From assembly GCA_963756185.1 (NCBI GenBank), contig CAVWMS010000002.1, positions 62,001 through 126,000 on the forward strand: a DNA stretch of 64,000 nt, written 5' to 3'. Each line of letters starts with the position of its first letter. Position 1 is the first letter of the stretch. Shown here one piece after another: positions 40,800 through 50,679 of the stretch. The notes beneath the pieces were generated by a model that had not been told where the DNA came from, did no database searches, and saw nothing but the letters and a program-made list of their open reading frames with translations. A program made the translations under genes and the position numbers. This DNA is from DATAXI01 sp963756185 (GTDB lineage Bacteria; Verrucomicrobiota; Verrucomicrobiia; Chthoniobacterales; Chthoniobacteraceae).

Positions 40800-42810
40800 T
40801 TAGGCCAGGGCAGGCTCGGGCAGGCTCTCGACGGCTTTGACCACCGACTCGGCATTGATGCCAAGCTCCTGCATGACGATGTTGCCCGGGGCGCTGAGGC
40901 CAAACCGGTCAACGCCAACGACCTTGCCGTCGAGCCCGACGTACTTGTACCAGAGCCCCGTCACGCCGGCCTCGATGGCCACGCGGCGCCGGCAATGGCC
41001 GGGCAGCACCTATTCGCGGTAGTCCGCCGGCTGGCGGTCGAAACGGAACAACGAGGGCATGGAAACGACGCGCGTGCCCGGCCCGAGCTTCTTCGCGGCG
41101 GCGACGGCGTGCTGCAATTCGCTGCCGGTGGCCAGGATGATGGTCTCGAGCTCGGCGGTTTCCGCGATGGCGACGTAGCCGCCCTTCGCCGCGCCTTCGC
41201 GGCGCGTGCGGACGGGAATATCGTTGAGGGTGGGCAGATTCTGCCGCGTGAGCGCGAGCAGCGTCGGGCCGTCGGTGCGCTGCATGGCGGCGACAAACGC
41301 GCCGGCGGTCTCCTCGGGATCGGCGGGCCGGATCACGTCGAGGTTGGGGATCACGCGCAGGCCGCTGACGGTCTCGACCGGCTCATGGGTGGGCCCATCC
41401 TCGCCGACGCCAATGGAGTCGTGGGTGAAAATGTAGATCACCGGCAGACGGGCGAGCGCGGCGAGGCGGATCGACGCCGCGGGCGTAATCGGCGAAGACC
41501 AGGAACGTGGCGCCGCTCGGGCGGAAGATGCCGTCGTAGGCGAGGCCGTTGAGCATGGCGCACATGCCGTGCTCGCGAATGCCAAAGCGGATGTTGCGCC
41601 CGCCGCGGTTCTCGACGTTGAAGTCCTTGTCGGCATTGATGTAGTTGAGCGTCGAGCCGTACAAATCGGCGGAGCCGCTCATCAGCAGCGGCATGGCCCC
41701 GGCGATTGGCTGCAGGACTTCGCTGGCGGCCTTGCGCGTGGCGATCTTGGCGTCCTTGGGAAATTCCGGGATGCGCGCGAGCAGGTCCGCCGGCACTTCC
41801 TTGCGGACGCCGGAGTCGAGCAGTTTGGCACGGTCCGGGTTGGCCTGCCGCCAGGCCTGGTAGGTCTGGTTCCAGCGGGCCACGTCCTCGAGCTGCTCTT
41901 TCTTGTGCTCCGCGAAGTAGGCGCGCACCTCATCGGAAACGTAAAAATGCTGGTCCGCGGGCAGGCCGAGGACCTTTACGCGATCCTGGTCGACAAACTT
42001 CGCGCCGGCCTCGCCGTGCGCCTTCTGCGTGCCGGCAACTTCGGGAATGCCCTTGCCGATCAGCGTGTGCGCGATGATGAGCTGCGGCTTGCCCTTGGCG
42101 GCCTTCGCCTTCTCGAACACTTCGAGGAAAGCCTGCATGTCGTTGCCATCCTCGAGCGTCTGCACGTCCCAGCCGTAGGCTGTGAAACGGGCGGCCGTGT
42201 CCTCGCTCTGGGTCATGTTGGCCATCGCGTCGAGCGTGACGTAATTCGAATCGTAAATGAGGATGAGGTTGTCGAGCTTGTGGAATGCGGCGAATTCCGC
42301 GCCCTCGTGCGAGACGCCCTCCTGGAGGCAGCCGTCGCCGGCCAGGCAGACAATGTGATTGTCAAAGATGGTGTGCTCGGGCGTGTTGAAACGCGCCGCG
42401 GCCATTTGCTGGGAGACGGCGAACCCGACGGCGTTGCAGACGCCCTGGCCGAGCGGGCCGGTCGTCGCCTCGACGCCCGGGGTTTCAAACGATTCCGGAT
42501 GGCCCGGCGTCCCGCTGTGCAACTGGCGGAAGCGCTTGATCTGATCGATGGTGATATCGTAGCCGGCGAGGTGCAGCCAGGCGTAGAGGAACATGCTGCC
42601 GTGGCCCGCGGAAAGGATGAAGCGGTCGCGGTTCAGCCAGCGCGGTTCGTCGGGATTGTAGTGCAGGGAGTGCCCGAAAAGGACCGCGCCGATTTCCGCG
42701 CAGCCGAGAGGCAGGCCGAGGTGACCGGACGAGCAGGCTTCGACCGCATCCATGGCAAGGCCGCGCGCCTGGGTGGCCGCTTGCGAGAGAATTTCAGTAT
42801 TGAGGCTCAT
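40800..42810 (-). pseudogene. tkt: Transketolase gene with a frameshift and an in-frame amber stop
   Basis: Together the frames encode a near-complete transketolase of about 665 residues: TPP region GHLGLPLGCAEIG, GDGCLQEGVSHEG, then RFGIREHGMCAMLNGLAY, then THDSIGVGEDGPTHEPVE. Frame one (from 42810) goes out of register after FVFADYAR at about 41478 (one extra G in CCGCGGGCG). The next frame runs to 41012, where GAA-TAG-GTG interrupts DYRE-(E)-VLPGHCRRR. The last 68 residues continue in the same frame. A single base, TAG for GAG, would restore it. Transketolase moves two-carbon units in the pentose phosphate pathway and is usually essential, so errors in the assembly are as likely as a true pseudogene with another copy elsewhere. 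Confidence 0.9.
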
Positions 42811-43016
42811 GGCTATCTGTTTTTATTCGAGGGACAAAAAGGCTAAAGTGACCCCTGGTGAAGTCAAGTCCGTGGGATATCGGCTCCGGGGAGGCGAGTG
42901 GCCGTTTTTGTGATCCGGCGTCGCTTCGCTATGCCGGGACAAGTCCGGCTGAGGGGAAATGGCCGTTGTGATCGCCATTGCAAAGGAGGGGGGCTTTACG
43001 CACCTTGTTTGGACGG

Positions 43017-44591
43017 ATGGCCAAGACTTTTTACATCACCACGGCGATCGATTACACCAACGCCGCGCCGCACATCGGGCATGCGTACGAGAAGATTCTC
43101 GCCGACGTGCTGGCGCGCTACCACAGGTTGAAGGGGGAGCGCGTTTATTTCCTGACCGGCGTCGATCAGCATGGGCAGAAGGTGCAGCAGGCGGCGCAGA
43201 AGGCGGGCGTCGAGCCGGCGCAATACGCGCGCGAGGTCACGGGAAAATTCACGGCGCTCTGGGCGAAGCTGGGGATCAGTTACGACGGCTGGGCGGCCAC
43301 CACCGACCCGCGCCACCAGCGCTGCGTCCAGCGCATCCTCGAGCGGCTGCACGACGAAGGCCAGCTCTACAAGGCGACTTACGGCGGCTATTACTCCGTG
43401 CGGCAGGAGCAATTTCTCACCGACAAGGAGCGCGGGCCGGACGGGAATTTTGGTCCCGAATGGGGCGAGGTGGTGCATCTCGAGGAGGAGAACTGGTATT
43501 TCAAGCTGGCGCCGCATCGCGATTGGTTGATCGGTTTTGTCGAGTCGCATCCGGAAATGGTCTTCCCGGGCTTCCGCCATACGGAACTGCTGAACGCGGT
43601 GCGCAAACTTTCGGGCGATCTCTCCATCTCGCGGCCCAAGGAGCGGCTGGCGTGGGGCATCGAGCTGCCATTCGATCCCGGCTATGTGACCTATGTCTGG
43701 TTTGACGCACTGATTAACTATATCTCATTCGCGGGGTATCTGGCAGAGGGGAAGGACCTGCCCGAATTCAATGACTTATGGCCTGCCGACGCGCATGTGA
43801 TCGGCAAGGATATCCTCGTGCCGGCGCATGGCATTTACTGGCCCATTATGCTGCACGCGCTCGGTTTTACGGACGCGCAAATCCCGCGGCTGCTGGTGCA
43901 TGGTTACATCAACAGCGCGGGAGCAAAGATGAGCAAAAGCCTGGGTAACATCGTGGATCCCGACGCGCTGGCCGATAAGTATGGCGCGGAGGCGCTGCGG
44001 TATTATCTCATGCGCGATTGCACGATTGGCCAGGACATGGAGTTTGCCGAGGAGCGGCTGGTTACACGGTTCAACGGCGATCTGGCGAACGGGCTGGGCA
44101 ACTTGCTGAATCGCACGCTGAACATGGCGGGCCGTTACTCGGGCGCGGTGCTCGAGCGGGCGCCGCATGAGGACGCGGGCATACGGCAGATCGAGGAAGC
44201 CGCGGGGAACGCGGTGCGCACTTACACCGCGCGGATGGATGAATACCAAATCCATGCCGCGCTGGAAGCGGTGTGGGATTTTGTGACGGTGTGCAATCAA
44301 TTCATCGACACGACCGCGCCGTGGAAGCTGGCCAAGGACCCGGCGCAGGCGGGGCGATTGCAAGCGATCCTGTACGCGCTGGCGGAGTCATTGCGCATCC
44401 AGGCCATTCTGGCGGCTCCCGTTTTGCCAAAGGCGAGCGCGGCGATCCTTTCGCAATTGAACGTGGCCGGCGATCCGCATCTGGCGAATGCGCAATGGGG
44501 TGGCCTGGAGGACAAACACAAACTTTCGCAGCCGACGCCGGTGTTCCCGCGAATCGAGGCGGAACAAAAGGATAACAAACCCGGCGCCTAG
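43017..44591 (+). CDS. metG: Methionyl-tRNA synthetase
   Basis: A 524-residue class I synthetase that charges tRNA-Met. It contains PHIGHAYEK (HIGH signature, about residues 18-26), the KMSKS loop GAKMSKSLGN (about 300-309) and the anticodon-binding helical domain after about 360. It lacks the four-Cys zinc knuckle and the C-terminal tRNA-binding domain found in longer MetRS. The ATG at 43017 (MAKTFYITTAI) is preferred to 42978 because the Rossmann fold begins directly after it, and GGAGGGGG lies upstream. It is followed by a large inverted repeat and then gltX on the same strand. Confidence 0.96.
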   Translation: MAKTFYITTAIDYTNAAPHIGHAYEKILADVLARYHRLKGERVYFLTGVDQHGQKVQQAAQKAGVEPAQYAREVTGKFTALWAKLGISYDGWAATTDPRHQRCVQRILERLHDEGQLYKATYGGYYSVRQEQFLTDKERGPDGNFGPEWGEVVHLEEENWYFKLAPHRDWLIGFVESHPEMVFPGFRHTELLNAVRKLSGDLSISRPKERLAWGIELPFDPGYVTYVWFDALINYISFAGYLAEGKDLPEFNDLWPADAHVIGKDILVPAHGIYWPIMLHALGFTDAQIPRLLVHGYINSAGAKMSKSLGNIVDPDALADKYGAEALRYYLMRDCTIGQDMEFAEERLVTRFNGDLANGLGNLLNRTLNMAGRYSGAVLERAPHEDAGIRQIEEAAGNAVRTYTARMDEYQIHAALEAVWDFVTVCNQFIDTTAPWKLAKDPAQAGRLQAILYALAESLRIQAILAAPVLPKASAAILSQLNVAGDPHLANAQWGGLEDKHKLSQPTPVFPRIEAEQKDNKPGA

Positions 44592-44892
44592 GGCCTATGT
44601 ATCTGGAATCGACCTTACAGAGGGTGTTCCGAAAATGATTTTGCATTACAGAGTAAACGGCCGGAAAAACCGGTTTCGCGCCGAAGGGGCAGGCAGGGCA
44701 CTTGCGCTCCCTTCTGGACAACTTGGCGTCTTTGCGCCTTTGCGTGAGTCCTTCTTCCAGAAGGGATTAGCCTCACGCAAAGGCGCAAAGGCGCAAAGAA
44801 AATCAGAGCACCGGAGGAAAGTGAACTTTACGAAAGAAAAGTTTTAGCCGGTTCGAATTTCGAATTTCGAATTTTCCTCCCACACTCTCCCC
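44592..44892. repeat. Intergenic region with 19-bp-stem inverted repeat
   Basis: CTTTGCGCCTTTGCGTGAG (44730-44748) and its exact reverse complement (44772-44790) flank a smaller hairpin CCTTCT-TCC-AGAAGG. A half copy of the same motif occurs at 15486-15525. Closer to gltX, TTCGAATTTCGAATTTCGAA (about 44853-44872) is a mini-repeat also seen near 11296. The large hairpin could end metG transcription, but no T-run follows. Confidence 0.7.
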
Positions 44893-46224
44893 ATGTCCTC
44901 CGTCCGCGTCCGATTCGCCCCCTCGCCCACCGGCTACCTGCATATCGGGGGGGCGCGCACGGCGTTGTTCAACTGGCTCTATGCGCGGCATTGCGGGGGG
45001 CGGTTCATCCTGCGCATCGAGGACACGGACAAGGCGCGGAACACGCCGGAGGCGATGCAGGCCATTTATGACGGGCTGCGCTGGCTGGGACTGGATTGGG
45101 ACGAAGGGCCGGAGGCGGGCGGGGAATGCGGGCCTTATTTTCAGAGCGAGCGCGAGGCGGTGTACCAGGGTTACCTGAAGCGGCTCGATGCGGCGGGACG
45201 CGTGTACGAGGAAGGGGGCGCGGTGCGGTTTCGATTTGCGCGCGAGAAGGTCACCGTGCCGGATTTGATCTGCGGAGATGTCGAAATCGACATGGCGGAC
45301 GCGTCGACGAATCCCGACATGACGATCCGGCGGCCGGATGGCTCGTGGATTTTCCATTTTGTGAACGTGGTGGATGACATCGAGATGAAGATTTCGCACG
45401 TGATTCGCGGGGCGGATCATCTCTCGAACACGCCGAAGCACATCCAGCTTTTCCGCACGCTGGGCGCGGAGCCGCCGCAATACGCGCACATTCCGCTCAT
45501 CCTGAACAAGGATGGCTCGAAGATGAGCAAGCGCGACCAGGGGGCGAGCGTGGATGCGTACATCGAGCTTGGTTATTCGCCGGAAGCGGTGCGCAATTTT
45601 CTTTGCCTGCTGGGCTGGTCGCCGAAGGATAACCGCGAAAAGATGGATATCGCGGAGGTGATCCGCATCTTCGATTTGAAGAACATCGTGCGAAAGAACG
45701 CCGTATTCGATCTGGATAAATGCATGTGGCTGAGCGGCGAGTACCTGCGGGAGATGGATGGCGAGAGTTTCCGGAAGCGGGCGCGCGAGGCGCTGGAGCG
45801 GGCGGGGTTCGATCTGTCGGATTACGCGCAGCAGTACATCGACGCGGCAATCGAGACCTGCCGCGGAAAGCTGAAGATATTCAGCGAAATGCCGGCGTAT
45901 GCCGGGTTTTATTTCAAACGGGAGATCGAGTACGACCGCGAGGCGGCGGCGAAACAATTCACCGCGGAGAACCGGCCGCGGGTCGAGGCGGTGCGGGCGG
46001 CGTTTGCGGGGCTCGAGGATTTCACGGCGGCGAATATCGAGGCGGCGATGAAATCGATTGCGGCATCGATGGGAGTAAAGGTGGGCGTATTGGTCCATCC
46101 GACGCGCATGGCGCTGACGGGCGCGCCCGCCGGGCCGAGCCTCTACCATCTCATCGAGGTGCTGGGCAGCACGGAGACGCTGCGCCGGCTGGATGTTGCG
46201 CTCGCCCAATTCCCCGCGGCCTGA
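44893..46224 (+). CDS. gltX: Glutamyl-tRNA synthetase
   Basis: A 443-residue class I synthetase that charges tRNA-Glu (and possibly tRNA-Gln in organisms using the amidotransferase route). Signatures are RFAPSPTGYLHIGGARTALFNW (HIGH motif), RIEDTDKAR and KMSKRDQGASV (KMSKS loop, about residue 213), followed by a helical anticodon-binding domain. The start ATG at 44893 is directly before the conserved VRVRFAPSPTG. No Cys zinc cluster is seen in the acceptor-binding part. It ends 6 bases before the next gene, so read-through into the membrane protein gene is likely. Confidence 0.96.
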   Translation: MSSVRVRFAPSPTGYLHIGGARTALFNWLYARHCGGRFILRIEDTDKARNTPEAMQAIYDGLRWLGLDWDEGPEAGGECGPYFQSEREAVYQGYLKRLDAAGRVYEEGGAVRFRFAREKVTVPDLICGDVEIDMADASTNPDMTIRRPDGSWIFHFVNVVDDIEMKISHVIRGADHLSNTPKHIQLFRTLGAEPPQYAHIPLILNKDGSKMSKRDQGASVDAYIELGYSPEAVRNFLCLLGWSPKDNREKMDIAEVIRIFDLKNIVRKNAVFDLDKCMWLSGEYLREMDGESFRKRAREALERAGFDLSDYAQQYIDAAIETCRGKLKIFSEMPAYAGFYFKREIEYDREAAAKQFTAENRPRVEAVRAAFAGLEDFTAANIEAAMKSIAASMGVKVGVLVHPTRMALTGAPAGPSLYHLIEVLGSTETLRRLDVALAQFPAA

Positions 46225-46230
46225 ACGAAG

Positions 46231-48175
46231 ATGGTTGCGATGACGACCCGAACCTCCGCGGATGCCCCGGCGGCGGCACGGCGCTGGCTGCTGCTGTGTC
46301 TCGCCGGATTCATCCTTTGCACCGCGCTGGATCTCAACGGATCGAGCACGCCGTTCTGGTCGAAAATTCTCAACGATCCGGCGACCTTCCATACGCGGCT
46401 GCTGTTCAAGCCGCGGCGGGATCGCTCGGATGAATGGCTGGTCTGGACGCCGTCCATCCTGGCGCAGGCGAATCATCAGCCGCCCTATCCTGTGGAAAAT
46501 CCAGCGGTCGGCGCCGGGGAGAGCCCGTTGATCATGAGCCTGCCGGCGCGGCATTATTCGATGCTGTTCCGGCCGCAACTGTGGGGATTTTTCCTGCTCG
46601 GCGTCGAGCGCGGGTTCTCGTGGTATTGGAATGCAAAAATTTTCGGCCTGCTGGCCGCGATGTTCCTGTTGTTTTGGAAATTGACGGACGGGAAGGCGGG
46701 CCTGGCGCTTTGCGGGATGCTGCTCGTGTTCAGCGCGGGCTATGTGCAGTGGTTTTTCTCCTGTCCGCCGATGCTGCCGGAGATGCTGTCGATGTGGGCG
46801 CTGGCGATGGTTTGCATCATGACATTGGGCCAGCGATGCGCGCCGGCGATGCGCGTCGCGGCGGTGGTCGGCTTGATCGTCGGCGCTGTCAATTTCACGC
46901 TTTGCTGCTACCCGCCCTACCAAATCCCCCTGGTTTACCTGGCGGCGGCGATTTTGTGCGGTTGGTTTTGGCAGCGCGGGCTGGAATGCAAGGGACCTGC
47001 GCTTCTCAGTTTCACGGTGGCGGCGCTGTGCATTTGCGCGGTGTTGATACCGTTCTTCATCGAGATCGCAGCGACGCTTCGCATGGTGGCCGGCACCGCG
47101 TACCCGGGAGCGCGGCGGTCGGCGGGGGGCGGCATCACGTTCGCAAATCTGCTGCGCGGCATCGCGGCGCCGCTGGTGTTCGAGCAATCCTACCCGGAGG
47201 CGATGGACAACGTATGCGATGCGTCCGGCTTTTTCCCGTTTGTGCTTTGCGTGCTGCCGCTCATTCCGGTGGTTTGGAAAAAAGGCGCGCCCAATAACAA
47301 AGTGGTCGGCCTTTGCTGCGCTTTCCTGGCGTTTTTCGTTCTCTTCAGCGTGACGCCGATGCCGCAATGGCTGGCCAACGCGACCGGGCTGGCTTTCACG
47401 ACGAGCGAACGCTGGGTGCTGCCGATCGGGCTGGCCGGCATCGTGATTGCGATTCTGTTCCTGCCGGAAGTCGGGAAGGTGAATTTCATGTGGCGCATGA
47501 TCGGGTGGCTGGTCGCGCTCAATGTCGCCGCGCTCTGGGTGGCGGATGCGAAACATGCGAGCCCCGTTTATTTTTCGCCCTCGCAAATCCTCGCGCTCAT
47601 GGGCGCCTCGGCGGCTTTGTTTGCCGCTTATCTTTCGGGACGGACGTTCCTGTTCGGCTTCTGCTCGCTTTGCATACTCGGGCCGGCGGCGTTGACGGTG
47701 AATCCCGTCACCCTGGGCCTGGGCGCGCTGCTGCATTCGGCGCCGGCGCATCGAGGTGCGCGAGATTGGGAAGAGCGATCCGGGGGCGGGATGGATCGCT
47801 TACGATGCGAGCCGGCCATCGCAATTCCTCATGGCGCAGGGGGTGAACGTGATCAGCGGCTCGAAGACCGTGCCGGACCTCGGCTTTTACGATTTACTCG
47901 ATCCTGGCGGTCGCTTCCACGACATCTATGACCGGTATGGGATCGCCGTGTTCGAGATGCCCGATTCCATCGAAAAGGTGAGCTTCGATCTCATCAACTT
48001 CTGCGGCTACGATGTCACGGTCCACCCCGCCAATCCCATCCTGCGCCGTGCCGGTGTCCGGTACTTTCTCTTTCCCCGGCAATTGAACGCGGGGCAGGCG
48101 GCGGGGCTCGAGTTAGTGAAGGCGATGCCCGATAATGGGATTTGGATTTACCGGGCGGCGCAAAGCGGCCAATAA
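46231..48175 (+). CDS. Large multi-pass membrane protein of polysaccharide-region type, with a one-base frameshift
   Basis: About 648 residues after joining two frames. It has roughly 11 hydrophobic helices from residue 15 to 505 and the sequence RRDRSDEWLVWTPSILAQAN, then LFRPQLWGFFLLGVERGFSWYWNAKIFGLL. I associate this pattern with large uncharacterised membrane proteins (DUF7657-like) near O-antigen genes. The extracytoplasmic C-terminal part (EVREIGKSDPGAGWIAYDAS...) is in another frame. The switch is at about 47740-47748, where removing one base from CCGGCGCATC restores SAP-RIEVREIG. The stop overlaps a following ATG (TAATG). The topology suits a glycan- or lipid-modifying enzyme; no catalytic residue is certain. 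Confidence 0.75.
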
Positions 48176-48204
48176 TGGTCTTCGAACTCCAAAAAGTCCC
48201 CCCC

Positions 48205-48605
48205 ATGGCTGCCAAAAAGAAGAATCTCATTCCGCTGGTGGTAATCCTGGTTGTTTTTGCGCTGGGGGCGCTTTGGGTGATTTTGCAATACCGGGACTGG
48301 GGCCAAAGGCATCGCACACGCGCGATCGCCGCGCAGTGCCAGGCGGCGCTGGATCAATTGGAAAAGAGCCGCCGGGCACGCAGCGCCTGGACCAGTTCAT
48401 CAGCCAGTTGAAGGCAATCGACACGAGCGGCGCGCCGGGCGAAGTCGCGCAGGCTCTCAACGATTACATAGCGGCCACGCAGCAGGCGACGGATGCGTTG
48501 AGGGCCGGGCAGGATTCACCGGACCTGGACAAAGCCACGGAGCAAAAAAGGAACGACCTGGTCACCGCCATGATGCGGCATGTGAGGTTTAGTGTGATGC
48601 CGTAG
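48205..48605 (+). CDS. Small single-pass membrane protein, with a one-base frameshift
   Basis: About 133 residues after correction. It has a basic start MAAKKKNLIP, one transmembrane helix (about 8-30), then helical periplasmic sequence. The first frame ends in RRARSAW at about 48390. The natural continuation PPGTQRLDQFISQLKAIDTSG lies one frame over, restored by adding a C in AAGAGCCGCCG near 48376. An ATG at 48175 overlapping the previous stop is an alternative start. Function unknown. Confidence 0.6.
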
Positions 48606-48606
48606 A

Positions 48607-49731
48607 TTATTTGACGAGGTCCTGCAATAACTGCTCGTACTTATCGGTGATCTTATCCCAGTTATATACCTCACTTACCCGCGCGACGGCTTTGGCGCGG
48701 CATTCCTCGACGATGCGGGGATTGGCGATGAGGTAATTCATTTTTTCGGCGAGCGATTCCTTTTCGCGGGCATCCTCGAACTTGATTCCGGCATCGGCGA
48801 CCACGTCGGAGTTCGCGGCGGAATCCCTGACGACGACGCAATTGCCGAAACCCATCTGGTCGAGCAACACGGGGCGCGTGCCCTCGACGCCGGAAGCGAG
48901 GACGTAGAAGAGGCAATTCCGGCTGAGTTCGCGGTAGGCTTCGCCGAAGGCGTAGCCGGTGAAGACGACGCGGTCATCGGCGAGGGCGGCGAGTTCCCTC
49001 TTGTATTGATCGCTGTAGGGAGCGTCGCCAACGATCGCGACCTTGATGCCGTTGTCGCGCGGCACGGAACGAAAGGCTTCGATCAACAGGTCGGCTCGAT
49101 TTTCCGGCACGAGCCGGCCGACGAAAAGGACGTAGCGGCGCGGCGCGAGGCCATATTTGCCGAGCGTGGCGACTCCCGTTTCCTCGAGCGAAACGTTGGC
49201 GCCGTATGGGATAAGCACCGTCTCGCGATGGTAAACGCGGCGGTAACGATCCTGAATGACCTTTGCATCGGCAATGACGACGCTCGAGAGGCGGCAAGCC
49301 CAGGCCTCGCTGGACTTGAGCCATTTCACGGCGAAGCCGCTCCATTTTTTGCGCGCCCAATCCTCGCCATCGACGTTGATGACCACCGGGATGCCGAGAA
49401 GGCGCACGAGGCCGCAGAAGATGGAGTTGCCGACGCCGCAGATGTAAACGACATCGGGGCGGACGAAGGGCAGCAGCAGGCAGGAGACGAAGGTGTGGAA
49501 GAGGGTATCCAGGGATTTGCGCTGGATGGTGCGGAGACGGATGATGCGCATGCCGCGGTAGAATTTTTCGCGGAGCGGGACGAAGGGGTAGCGGTTGAAG
49601 ACGGTGACGCGGTGGCCGCGCTCGACCAGGCGGGCGCCGAGCTGCTCGACGAAGGTCTCGAAGCCGCTGTAGGCGGCCGGGACGCCCCGCGTGCCGAGGA
49701 AGGCGATGTGGAGTTTCCGGGGAGCCGTCAT
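48607..49731 (-). CDS. Family 4 glycosyltransferase with DUF1972-type N-terminus
   Basis: A 374-residue GT-B enzyme. The N-terminal domain begins LHIAFLGTRGVPAAYSGFETFVEQL, typical of DUF1972/rhamnosyltransferase-like proteins. The C-terminal GT4 domain has RYVLFVGRLVPENRADLLIEAF and the donor-binding Glu in LASGVEGTRPVLLDQMGFG. It would transfer a sugar onto a growing surface polysaccharide. The start MTAPRKLHIAF at 49731 fits the family. It is convergent with the 48205 gene and divergent from rfbF. Confidence 0.85.
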   Translation of the reverse strand: MTAPRKLHIAFLGTRGVPAAYSGFETFVEQLGARLVERGHRVTVFNRYPFVPLREKFYRGMRIIRLRTIQRKSLDTLFHTFVSCLLLPFVRPDVVYICGVGNSIFCGLVRLLGIPVVINVDGEDWARKKWSGFAVKWLKSSEAWACRLSSVVIADAKVIQDRYRRVYHRETVLIPYGANVSLEETGVATLGKYGLAPRRYVLFVGRLVPENRADLLIEAFRSVPRDNGIKVAIVGDAPYSDQYKRELAALADDRVVFTGYAFGEAYRELSRNCLFYVLASGVEGTRPVLLDQMGFGNCVVVRDSAANSDVVADAGIKFEDAREKESLAEKMNYLIANPRIVEECRAKAVARVSEVYNWDKITDKYEQLLQDLVK

Positions 49732-49889
49732 GGGTCGGGGGGGTCGGCGACCCATAGCCATGCCGCAACGGCGGGACAAGCGCAAAGCGGGGCCGCACAG
49801 GGGTGGCAGGCCGCACGAGCCGGCAGCCGAACAAAGGCGCGCGAGAATTCCTTGCCCGAAAAGATTCCCGCCGCATACTTCGGGCGTTC

Positions 49890-50672
49890 ATGAAAGTCGT
49901 CATCCTTTGCGGCGGTCGCGGAACCCGTCTCCGTGAAGAAACCGAATTCCGCCCCAAGCCGATGCTGCCGATAGGCAACCGGCCCATCCTCTGGCACATC
50001 ATGAAGACCTATGCCCATCACGGGCACAGGGAATTCATCCTCTGCCTCGGCTACAAGGGGGAGATGATCAAGGATTACTTCCGCAATTACCTCTGGAATA
50101 CGTGCGATGCCACGCTGCGGCTGGGGCTGGATCCCGGGGCAAAATTCCACACCCGCCATGATGAGGAGGATTGGACCGTCACGCTGGCCGATACGGGCGA
50201 GAACTCTTTGACCGCCTATCGGGTGCGATTGATCGAAAAGTACCTGGGCGACGATCCCACGTTTCTGCTGACTTACGGCGACGGTGTGGGGAACATCGAC
50301 ATCAATGCGTCCATCCGGTTCCACGAGAAATCGGGCCAGATATGCGCGATGACGGCCGTGCATCCGCCGGGGCGTTTCGGCGAGCTGGGTCTTGGTGGGG
50401 ATGGCCGCGTGGAGGGATTCAACGAGAAGCCGCAAGCCGAGGGAGGCTATATCAACGGCGGGTATATGGTTTGCAGCCGGCGCATTTTCAAATACCTGCC
50501 GGAGGATGCGGGCGTCATGCTCGAACAGGAGCCGATGCGCAAGCTGACCGCGGAGGGGCAGCTCGCGGCGTTCCGGCACGAGGGCTTCTGGCAGCCGATG
50601 GATACCTTCCAGGAATTCACGCTGCTGAACTCGCTCTGGGAACAAGGGAAGGCGCCCTGGAAAGTCTGGTAA
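49890..50672 (+). CDS. rfbF: Glucose-1-phosphate cytidylyltransferase
   Basis: A 260-residue nucleotidyltransferase making CDP-glucose from CTP and glucose-1-phosphate, the first step to CDP-3,6-dideoxyhexoses. MKVVILCGGRGTRLREETEFRPKPMLPIGNRPILWHIM is the nucleotide and substrate start; LLTYGDGVGNID holds the metal-binding Asp; FNEKPQAEGGYINGG and GFWQPMDTFQE follow the family exactly. The start at 49890 opens the conserved fold. It is followed 7 bases later by rfbG. Confidence 0.96.
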   Translation: MKVVILCGGRGTRLREETEFRPKPMLPIGNRPILWHIMKTYAHHGHREFILCLGYKGEMIKDYFRNYLWNTCDATLRLGLDPGAKFHTRHDEEDWTVTLADTGENSLTAYRVRLIEKYLGDDPTFLLTYGDGVGNIDINASIRFHEKSGQICAMTAVHPPGRFGELGLGGDGRVEGFNEKPQAEGGYINGGYMVCSRRIFKYLPEDAGVMLEQEPMRKLTAEGQLAAFRHEGFWQPMDTFQEFTLLNSLWEQGKAPWKVW

Positions 50673-50679
50673 CCCCGCC

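Noticed and set aside
41010..41012. Amber codon read-through or alternative genetic code in transketolase
   Set aside because: Only one TAG is involved, the same gene also has a frameshift, and the other genes use normal stops. Error or pseudogene is simpler.
41478..41482. Programmed ribosomal frameshifting in transketolase
   Set aside because: No slippery heptamer or downstream pseudoknot is apparent, and similar indels occur in unrelated genes across the window.
44803..47751. 982-codon minus-strand frame
   Set aside because: It is very Arg/His/Gln-rich and runs antisense to gltX and the following membrane gene, which have unmistakable motifs. High G+C leaves the opposite strand open.
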